Positions 1 to 5,066 of a DNA stretch of 12,166 nt are shown piece after piece. Origin of the DNA: Gaiellales bacterium (GTDB taxonomy: Bacteria > Actinomycetota > Thermoleophilia > Gaiellales > F1-60-MAGs149); NCBI GenBank assembly GCA_030831375.1, contig JAURLF010000237.1, forward strand, positions 1 through 12,166. Direction: 5' to 3'. Below the pieces are notes generated by a model. It was not told the DNA's origin, did no database searches, and saw nothing but the letters and a program-made list of their open reading frames with translations. The stretch's first letter is position 1, and each line of letters opens with the position of its first letter. The translations under genes were made by a program, and so were the position numbers.

Positions 1-1321
1 GCCCACCGCCGACGAGGTCGTCCGGCACGTACAGCCGCGCGTTGCCGGCCACGTCGAAGGGCGACTCCTCGACGTGCGTCTCGGCCTGCTCGAGGCCGAG
101 CCTGCGGCAGGCCCCGCCGAGCCCGTCGGCGTCGGCGAGCGTGGCGCTGACGAGCACGGTCGCGTGCAGCCGGTCCCAGAGGTGCTCGCGCAGGAGCGCC
201 CCCACCGCGGTCGGGGCGGCGCGCAGCTCGACGCCCCCGCGCCCATCGCGCTCGGACCACACCACCGTCTCGTCATGGTCGGGGGCGAGGATCGCCTCGA
301 GCGCCAGCGCGAGACGCTCGGCCTGGCGTGCGAGGGCCTCCGCCTCGTCGGAGACCCCGCGGATGCGCTCGGCGATCCGCCCGAGCGCGTCGCGCATCGC
401 GTCGGCGGCGTCACGCGGCAGGAGGCGCAGCGCGGGCTCGCCGAGGCGCACGCGGCGCCCCTCGGGCAGCGCCCCGAACAGCCGCTCGCCGTGCACCTGC
501 AGGAGCGCGAGCTCGGCGGACGGGGCGAGCTTCAGGGCGGCGGCGCAGGCATCCTCGACGTCGCGGGCGAAGCGGGCGAGCTGCGGGCCGGACACGCGCG
601 CGCCGAGCGCCTCGACGGCGGCCGCCTCGAAGGCGTGCGCCTCGTCGACGATCAGCACGTCGTGCTCGGGCAGGATCACCGGCTCGCCGCCGCGCTGAGC
701 GCGCAGCGCGAGGTCGGCGAGGTACAGGGCGTGATTGACGAGCACGACCTGGCAGCCCGCCGCGCGCTCGCGCGCCGCCTCGGCGTAGCAGCCATCGCGC
801 TCGGGGCAGCGGGCGCCACGGCAGCGGTCGGGTCCGACGGCGAGCTCGCGCCAGACCGCGTCGTGCGGGACGAACGGCAGCTCGTCGCGGTCGCCCTCGC
901 GGGTGCGCACGAGCCACTCCGAGATGCGCGCGAGCTCGGGCTGCCCCGTCTCCGGCACGCGCTGGTCGGCGAAGGCGCGCTGCACGCGGCAGACGTAGTT
1001 CGCCCGCCCCTTGACCACGGCCGCGGTCACCGGCTCGCCCGTCGCGATCCGCGCGAGCGGCAGGTCCTCGCGCAGAAGCTGCCCCTGCAGCGCCTTCGTC
1101 GCCGTCGTCACCACCACGCGCTGGCCGCTCGCCGCAACGGGCACCAGATAGGCGAGGCTCTTCCCGATTCCGGTGGCCGCCTCCGCGACGAGCGCGCCGC
1201 CCCGGTCGAGGCGCTCGCCGATCAGCTCCGCGAGCCGCTGCTGCCCGGTCCGCGGGGTGTATCCATCGAGCGCGCTGCGCAGCGGCGAGGAGGCTCCGAG
1301 CTCTCGGGCGTAGCGGGCCAT
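1..1321 (-). CDS. dinG: DinG/XPD-type Fe-S ATP-dependent DNA helicase, C-terminus cut off by window edge
   Basis: This is a superfamily 2 helicase that should unwind DNA 5'-3', resolving R-loops, forks and damaged structures in the cytoplasm. The frame is open for 440 codons from ATG at 1321 to the window edge; about a third of a typical 650-residue protein is missing. Visible motifs: Q-motif-like YTPRTGQQRL (21-30), Walker A ATGIGKS (49-55), motif Ia-like VVVTTATKALQGQL, DEAH box (226-229), and the start of the second motor domain (TVLVSATL). Cysteines 111, 167, 172 and 178, in the order NYVC...CRGARCPERDGC between Walker A and DEAH, match the [4Fe-4S] ligands of XPD/DinG enzymes. GGAG (1330-1333) lies 8 bases before the ATG and supports this start. 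It is divergent from the Nudix gene. YoaA-like paralogues share this architecture, so the subfamily name is less certain than the family. Confidence 0.93.
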   Translation of the reverse strand, partial: MARYARELGASSPLRSALDGYTPRTGQQRLAELIGERLDRGGALVAEAATGIGKSLAYLVPVAASGQRVVVTTATKALQGQLLREDLPLARIATGEPVTAAVVKGRANYVCRVQRAFADQRVPETGQPELARISEWLVRTREGDRDELPFVPHDAVWRELAVGPDRCRGARCPERDGCYAEAARERAAGCQVVLVNHALYLADLALRAQRGGEPVILPEHDVLIVDEAHAFEAAAVEALGARVSGPQLARFARDVEDACAAALKLAPSAELALLQVHGERLFGALPEGRRVRLGEPALRLLPRDAADAMRDALGRIAERIRGVSDEAEALARQAERLALALEAILAPDHDETVVWSERDGRGGVELRAAPTAVGALLREHLWDRLHATVLVSATLADADGLGGACRRLGLEQAETHVEESPFDVAGNARLYVPDDLVGGG

Positions 1322-1333
1322 GGCAGGTTCTCC

Positions 1334-1339
1334 AGCCTA
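1334..1339 (-). promoter_or_regulatory. Possible -10 element (TAGGCT) for the dinG-like gene
   Basis: On the minus strand the stretch CTGTAGGCT lies 12 bases before the ATG at 1321. TAGGCT fits the TAnnnT form common in high-GC actinobacteria. No -35 is recognisable. The GGAG ribosome site (1330-1333) directly abuts this box, so a start point 6-7 bases downstream would leave the GGAG untranscribed. Either the mRNA has almost no leader or the true start point is farther upstream. The call rests mainly on symmetry with the box facing the Nudix gene. Confidence 0.3.
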
Positions 1340-1370
1340 CAGACGCGCACGGGGGGCGGCGGGAGCCGCC

Positions 1371-1378
1371 TGTAGGGT
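1371..1378 (+). promoter_or_regulatory. Likely -10 element of a leaderless promoter for the Nudix gene
   Basis: TGTAGGGT contains TAGGGT (1373-1378), a TAnnnT-type -10 box with an extended-10 TG before it. Seven bases downstream of its last T is the A of the Nudix ATG at 1385, which is the expected transcription start, and there is no ribosome-binding sequence. This fits a leaderless mRNA. No clear -35 is seen. The CTGTAGG arm (1370-1376) is an inverted copy of CCTACAG (1336-1342), so the same core faces both divergent genes. Confidence 0.45.
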
Positions 1379-1384
1379 CCGGGC

Positions 1385-1867
1385 ATGGGCTGGTCGCCGA
1401 TCGCGCTCGCGCTCGTCCGGGGGCCCGCGGGCTGCGTGTGGATCGAGCGCGGCCGGCCGCCGTCCGTCGGCCGCTGGGCCCTGCCGGGCGGGCGCATCGA
1501 GCCGGGCGAGGAGCCCGTCGCGGCCGCGCGCCGCGAGCTCGCCGAGGAGACGGGCCTCCTCGCCGCCGACGGCGCGCAACTGGCCGTGCTCGAGGAGCGC
1601 TTCGAGGACGCCGCGGGCGCCTTCCTGTACGACGTCGTGGTGCACGTGGCCGTGTTCGACGACCCGGGCGGCGAGCCGATCGCCGGCGACGGCGTGACGG
1701 CGGCCCGCCGCGCCATGGAACCGCCTGCCCCCGCGCTCGCCCCGGACGCGCTCCTCGCCCGGCTCGCGCCCGCTCCTAATCCGCACCGGATCCGCGCCCG
1801 CATCCGCGTCCAGGGCGATGACCTGCGCGTGCTGGCCTGGGACGGCCCGCCGGGCGCCGTCGACTAG
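1385..1867 (+). CDS. Nudix family hydrolase
   Basis: The 160-residue protein should hydrolyse a nucleoside diphosphate linked to another moiety, using divalent metal. The Nudix box is complete at residues 36-58: G36, E42, R50-E51, E54-E55 and G57-L58 fit GX5EX7REUXEEXGU. The flanking PSVGRWALPGG strand is typical of ADP-ribose or NADH pyrophosphatase-like and MutT-like members. The substrate cannot be told from sequence. The ATG at 1385 has no Shine-Dalgarno sequence and sits at the expected start point of the TAGGGT promoter, so it is probably leaderless. The C-terminal ~35 residues are rich in Pro, Ala and Arg and lie outside the core fold. It is the first gene of the plus-strand set and is followed after 33 bases by the cupin gene. 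Hydrolysis of oxidised nucleotides would suit the nearby repair genes, but that is inference. Confidence 0.9.
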   Translation: MGWSPIALALVRGPAGCVWIERGRPPSVGRWALPGGRIEPGEEPVAAARRELAEETGLLAADGAQLAVLEERFEDAAGAFLYDVVVHVAVFDDPGGEPIAGDGVTAARRAMEPPAPALAPDALLARLAPAPNPHRIRARIRVQGDDLRVLAWDGPPGAVD

Positions 1868-1900
1868 CGTTCGCACGGTCGTTCCGACGAAAGGTCCGTG

Positions 1901-2407
1901 ATGCGCCCCCACCTCCGCCGCCCCCTGCTCCTGCTCGCCGTCCTCGCCGTCGGCGCCGTCGGCGGCGCCACCGCGACCGCCGCGCTCGTGCGCGCCGAGG
2001 CCCCGGTGCGGGAGCTGCTCGCGCAGGACGTCAACCCGCGGGGCGCGAAGGGCCGCACCCTCTACCTGCAGCGCGTCACGATCCCCGCCGGCACGCCGCT
2101 CGCCGCCCACTTCCACCAGGGCACGCAGATCGCGGCGATCGAGCAGGGGCGGCTCCGCTACCACGTGATCCAGGGCAAGCCCGTGCGCGTCGTGCGGCCC
2201 GACCCGGCAGGCGGGGCGCCGACCCTCGTGCGGCTGATCAAGCCCGGCGAGACGTACGTCGTCAAGGCCGGGCAGTCGGTCGTCGAGCCCGCCGGCACCG
2301 TCCACAACGTGAAGGCCATGCCGGGCGACGACGTCGTCATCCACGTGGCCTCGCTGTTCACGAACGGCGCGCCGCTGTCCGATCCCTACACGGGCGGGGC
2401 CTCCTAG
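1901..2407 (+). CDS. Exported or membrane-anchored cupin-domain protein
   Basis: The 168-residue protein has an N-terminal hydrophobic segment after basic residues (about 8-30, LLLLAVLAVGAVGG), so it is a signal peptide or anchor. The single cupin barrel outside the membrane carries motif 1 at G64, H70, H72, Q76 and G83, and motif 2 at G124, P130, G132 and H135. The predicted metal ligands are therefore H70, H72, Q76 and H135, with Gln where most cupins have Glu. No lysine or charged catalytic signature reveals a substrate; it may be a metal-binding or sensory cupin rather than an enzyme. A GTG at 1898 directly precedes ATG 1901. The ATG is preferred because AAGG (1891-1894) is 6 bases from it and only 3 from the GTG. 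It is followed after 4 bases by the small zinc-ribbon gene. Confidence 0.85.
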   Translation: MRPHLRRPLLLLAVLAVGAVGGATATAALVRAEAPVRELLAQDVNPRGAKGRTLYLQRVTIPAGTPLAAHFHQGTQIAAIEQGRLRYHVIQGKPVRVVRPDPAGGAPTLVRLIKPGETYVVKAGQSVVEPAGTVHNVKAMPGDDVVIHVASLFTNGAPLSDPYTGGAS

Positions 2408-2411
2408 CGCC

Positions 2412-2585
2412 GTGAACGGCGAGCGCCCGCGCTTCTGCCCGTTCTGCGGCGAGCCGGTCGGCTCGTTCTTCGGGCACCAAGGGGCCGACGACACGACCTG
2501 GTGCGAGCGCTGCCAGGAGTGGTTCCGGGCGGAGCGTGCCGACGATCCCGACGCGGCGCCCCCGCCGCCCGATCGGCCACAATGA
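2412..2585 (+). CDS. Small zinc-ribbon protein, 57 residues
   Basis: GTG at 2412 opens a 57-codon frame ending at TGA 2583-2585. The protein begins MNGERPRFCPFCGEPVG and has two knuckles, C9-x2-C12 and C31-x2-C34, spaced like a rubredoxin or treble-clef zinc ribbon. The pattern CERCQEWF after the second knuckle is typical of small bacterial zinc-ribbon proteins. The last ~15 residues are an acidic Pro-rich tail with no fold. It starts 4 bases after the cupin stop, so it is probably translated from the same mRNA by coupling; its own ribosome site is weak. The conserved cysteine spacing in such a short frame is the main reason to think it is real. The function is unknown. It may bind zinc structurally or act as a redox-sensitive partner. 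Confidence 0.72.
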   Translation: MNGERPRFCPFCGEPVGSFFGHQGADDTTWCERCQEWFRAERADDPDAAPPPPDRPQ

Positions 2586-2597
2586 GCAGCGGAATGC

Positions 2598-2614
2598 CGC
2601 CGCCCCCGGCGGCG
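2598..2614 (+). other. GC-rich hairpin in the trxB leader
   Basis: CGCCGCC and GGCGGCG form a perfect 7-bp stem with a CCC loop, 35 bases before the trxB ATG. There is no T-run after it, so it is not a classical intrinsic terminator. In DNA this rich in G and C it may be chance. It could weakly separate the upstream genes from trxB or shape the leader. Confidence 0.25.
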
Positions 2615-2648
2615 TTCACCCGACTGCAGACGACGAAACGGACCCGGC

Positions 2649-3614
2649 ATGGCTGACGACGACACCCACGAGATCGCGATCATCGGCGGCGGCCCCTCCG
2701 GCTACACGGCCGCCCTGTACGCCGCGCGCGCGGACCTCGCCCCCGTGGTCATCGAGGGCTACGCCGCCGGCGGCCAGCTGATGATCACGTCCGAGGTCGA
2801 CAACTTCCCGGGCTTCCCCGCGGGCATCATGGGGCCCGAGCTGATGCAGCACATGCGCGCTCAGGCGGAGCGCTTCGGAGCGCAGTACCGCACCGAGGAC
2901 GTCACCGCGGTGCGCTTCTCCGACGACCCGATCGCGACGCCCCATGAGCTCGACACGATCGGCGGCACCATCCGCGCCCACGCGGTGATCGTCGCGACGG
3001 GCGCGACCGCCCGCCAGCTCGGGCTCGAGTCCGAGGCGCGCCTGCAGGGCCGCGGCGTCTCCTACTGCGCGGTCTGCGACGGCGCGTTCTTCCGCGAGCA
3101 GGAGCTCGTCGTCGTCGGCGGCGGCGACTCCGCGATGGAGGAGGCGACGTTCCTGACGAAGTTCACCTCCAAGGTCACGATCGTCCACCGCCGCGAGGAG
3201 CTGCGCGCCTCGAAGGTGATGATCGAGCGCGCCCGCCAGAATCCGAAGGTCGCCTGGGAGCTCGGCTATGTCGTCGACGAGGTGCTCGGCGACGACGCCG
3301 TCACCGGCATCCGCCTCCGTGAGACCGACGGCGGCGGCACGAAGGAGATCCCCTGCACGGGCTTCTTCGTCGCGATCGGCCACGATCCGACGACAGCGCT
3401 CTTCCAGGGCCTGCTCGACATGGACGAGAACGGCTACCTGCTGCAGGAGGCCGGCTCGACGGCCACGAAGGCGCCCGGCGTCTTCGCCGCGGGCGATGTC
3501 GCCGACCACGTCTACCGCCAGGCCGTCACGGCGGCCGGCGACGGCTGCCGCGCCGCCCTCGACGCGGAGCGCTGGCTCGCCGCCGCCCGCGAGTCCGCCG
3601 CCGCGACCGCCTGA
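2649..3614 (+). CDS. trxB: Thioredoxin reductase (NADPH)
   Basis: This low-molecular-weight flavoenzyme passes electrons from NADPH through FAD and a Cys pair to thioredoxin in the cytoplasm. At 321 residues it has the normal length. Domains in order: FAD-binding GGGPSG (13-18), the ATG motif VIVATGAT (113-120), redox disulfide C140-A-V-C143 in SYCAVCDGAFF, NADPH-binding GGGDSA (157-162) with HRRE (180-183) for the 2'-phosphate, and the C-terminal FAD motif VFAAGDV (278-284). All key residues are present. ATG 2649 is placed just before the first beta strand, with only a weak CGGA upstream. Many bacteria follow trxB with trxA; here the next gene, 2 bases away, is instead a zinc-ribbon/PAS-like protein, which suggests a linked redox role for that gene. 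Confidence 0.97.
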   Translation: MADDDTHEIAIIGGGPSGYTAALYAARADLAPVVIEGYAAGGQLMITSEVDNFPGFPAGIMGPELMQHMRAQAERFGAQYRTEDVTAVRFSDDPIATPHELDTIGGTIRAHAVIVATGATARQLGLESEARLQGRGVSYCAVCDGAFFREQELVVVGGGDSAMEEATFLTKFTSKVTIVHRREELRASKVMIERARQNPKVAWELGYVVDEVLGDDAVTGIRLRETDGGGTKEIPCTGFFVAIGHDPTTALFQGLLDMDENGYLLQEAGSTATKAPGVFAAGDVADHVYRQAVTAAGDGCRAALDAERWLAAARESAAATA

Positions 3615-3616
3615 CG

Positions 3617-4066
3617 GTGCCGTACTTCATCTGCCCGAACTGCCAGCGGCGCTCGTTCGACGAGGACGGCCGCGAGGGCCTCTCGCACCAGGCGCTCGGC
3701 TGCCACGAGTGCGGCTTCGGCTTCGTCTTCCAGCTGCTCGAGGACTACTTCCCCGGCGCGGGCGCGGCGTTCGCGGTCTGCGACCGGGAGGCGCGGGTGC
3801 TGGCGGCCGGCAAGGGCGTCTTCGAGATCAGCGGGCGCCTCGAGGACCGGATGATCGGCCTCGACGTGCGCGAGGCGCTCGGCCTCGCCTTCGCCGATGG
3901 CGCCGATCCGATCCCGACCGTGCTCGAGTGGGGGGTCCGCCAGCTGGACGTCCCGGCCACCCTCCACCACGCCGCCGGGATCGACAAGCCGGTCACCTGC
4001 GACCTCTTCCCGGCCTACGACGACGACGGCGGCCTGCTCGTCGCCGTCACGCCCAGCCCGGCCTGA
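3617..4066 (+). CDS. Zinc-ribbon protein with a PAS-like domain
   Basis: The 149-residue protein starts with GTG 3617, only 2 bases after the trxB stop, and has no ribosome site of its own, so translation is probably coupled to trxB. Residues 1-35 form a zinc ribbon with C6-x2-C9 and C29-x2-C32 (YFICPNCQRRSF and LGCHECGFGF). Residues ~50-145 look like a PAS/sensor fold: AAFAVCDREARVLAAGKGVF is the typical opening strand pair, followed by DRMIGLDVREALGL and a closing strand LLVAVTP. No kinase, cyclase or DNA-binding domain is attached. An extra cysteine at position 55 sits in the first PAS strand. I infer a small cytoplasmic redox or ligand sensor working with TrxB. The PAS call is by pattern only. 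The 3' end overlaps the opposite-strand gene by 52 bases. Confidence 0.78.
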   Translation: MPYFICPNCQRRSFDEDGREGLSHQALGCHECGFGFVFQLLEDYFPGAGAAFAVCDREARVLAAGKGVFEISGRLEDRMIGLDVREALGLAFADGADPIPTVLEWGVRQLDVPATLHHAAGIDKPVTCDLFPAYDDDGGLLVAVTPSPA

Positions 4067-4350
4067 GCGCCCGCACGGCGGCGCTCCACGAGCGCCTGCA
4101 GCCGATGCAGGGCGGCGAGGTCGCACGCCCGCTCGCGGACGGAGCGGCGGGCCGTGTCGCCGGCGTCGGGGCTTGCGAGGACGCCGAGCCCGCGCAGCCG
4201 CTCGGCGTCGCCAGCCGGCAGCTCGTGGCTCACGTCGGCCTCGAGGTCGGCCCACGCGAGCCTGAGGCGCGCGTCGGCGAGGTCGTCGGCGGTGCGCTCC
4301 ACGAGCCGGGCGAGGCGCTCGGCGTAGAGCTCGATGTCGAGGCGGTCCAT
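4015..4350 (-). CDS. Uncharacterised helical protein downstream of nth, 111 residues
   Basis: I do not recognise a family. The frame follows nth on the same strand after 20 bases, starting at ATG 4350 with no good ribosome site. Residues 1-60 read as amphipathic helices rich in Leu, Ala, Arg, Asp and Glu (LDIELYAERLARLVERTADD, then DLADARLRLAWADLEADV). A second helical part follows around CDLAALHRLQALVERR. The alternating hydrophobic and charged pattern looks like a genuine protein rather than an antisense shadow. The last ~20 residues (GAQAGLGVTATSRPPSSS) are low-complexity and lie where the gene overlaps the zinc-ribbon/PAS gene. There are no metal motifs, membrane segments or catalytic signatures. 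The single Cys (about 81) is unremarkable. Co-transcription with addA and nth hints at a repair-linked or housekeeping role, but that is inference. Confidence 0.6.
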   Translation of the reverse strand: MDRLDIELYAERLARLVERTADDLADARLRLAWADLEADVSHELPAGDAERLRGLGVLASPDAGDTARRSVRERACDLAALHRLQALVERRRAGAQAGLGVTATSRPPSSS

Positions 4351-4352
4351 GT

Positions 4353-4380
4353 CCCGATCATCGGGGGACGTCAGCCCCCG
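4353..4380 (-). other. Two overlapping, mutually exclusive hairpins at the nth 3' end
   Basis: CGGGGG (4362-4367) pairs with CCCCCG (4375-4380) around a 7-base loop that contains the nth stop codon. CCCGA (4353-4357) pairs with TCGGG (4361-4365) around TCA. The two stems share bases 4362-4365, so only one can form. They lie directly before the start of the 111-residue gene. There is no U-run. They could attenuate expression of the last gene or process the mRNA, but stems this short are common in such GC-rich DNA. Confidence 0.2.
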
Positions 4381-5066
4381 ACGGCGCGCGCGGGACGCGC
4401 GGATCGACGCGGCTGACGCGCGGCGCTGGGACAGAGGTCAGCGATCACGCACCGGTCGCAGTGCGGCTTGCGCGCGGTGCAGACGGCGCGCCCGTGCGCG
4501 ATCAGGAGGTGCGTCCAGTCCGTCCACATGCGCCGCGGTAGGATGGCCATCAGCTGGCGCTCGGCGCGAACCGGGTCGGGCGTGTCCGTCAGTCCGAGCC
4601 GCAGGGACAGCCGCGAGGCGTGCGTGTCGACGGCGATGCCCTCGGCGATGCCGTAGGCGTTGCCGAGGACCACGTTCGCGGTCTTGCGGCCCGCCCCGGG
4701 GACGCGCCGCAGCTCGTCCATCGTGCGCGGCACCTCGCCGCCGTGGTCGTGCAGGACCGTCCGCGCGGCGCCGACCAGCGAGCGCGCCTTGTTGCGGAAG
4801 AAGCCCGTCGAGCGGATCGCCTCCTCCACCTCCCGCTGCTCGGCGCCGGCGAGGGCCTCCGGCGTCGGGAAGCGCCGGAACAGGCCGGGCGTGACCATGT
4901 TCACGCGATCGTCGGTGCACTGCGCCGACAGGATCGTGGCCACAAGGAGCTCCCACGGCGACGAGAAGGTCAGCGAGCAGCGCGCATCCGGGTACTCCGC
5001 CCGCAGGCGCCGGAAGACGGCGCGGGCGCGCGCGTCCGGCGGGCTCGCGCGCGTCACGCGCGGCAT
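4371..5066 (-). CDS. nth: Endonuclease III, Fe-S DNA glycosylase/AP lyase
   Basis: This base-excision repair enzyme removes oxidised pyrimidines and cleaves the abasic site. At 231 residues it is slightly longer than the E. coli enzyme. The core begins at about residue 30 with SSPWELLVATILSAQCTDD. The helix-hairpin-helix LRRVPGAGRKTANVVLG carries the catalytic Lys128, and VDTHASRL carries the catalytic Asp147. The [4Fe-4S] loop is exact: C196-x6-C203-x2-C206-x5-C212. The extra C-terminal residues are basic (RQPRRSARPARA) and may add DNA contacts. ATG 5066 directly abuts the addA stop (TAGATG), and GGAG at 5076-5079 is 9 bases upstream, so translation is coupled to addA. All active-site residues are intact, so full activity is expected. 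Confidence 0.97.
   Translation of the reverse strand: MPRVTRASPPDARARAVFRRLRAEYPDARCSLTFSSPWELLVATILSAQCTDDRVNMVTPGLFRRFPTPEALAGAEQREVEEAIRSTGFFRNKARSLVGAARTVLHDHGGEVPRTMDELRRVPGAGRKTANVVLGNAYGIAEGIAVDTHASRLSLRLGLTDTPDPVRAERQLMAILPRRMWTDWTHLLIAHGRAVCTARKPHCDRCVIADLCPSAARQPRRSARPARAVGG

Noticed and set aside
74..1375. A 433-codon plus-strand frame opposite the dinG-like gene.
   Set aside because: The minus strand carries Walker A, DEAH and four Fe-S cysteines; the plus-strand product has no recognisable features.
2598..2614. The 7-bp hairpin before trxB as an intrinsic terminator.
   Set aside because: It has no T-run and a 3-base loop in very GC-rich DNA; kept only as a weak leader hairpin.
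1337..2683. A 448-codon minus-strand frame across the Nudix, cupin and small zinc-ribbon genes.
   Set aside because: It runs antisense to three well-supported genes, has low-complexity composition and spans an obvious promoter region.
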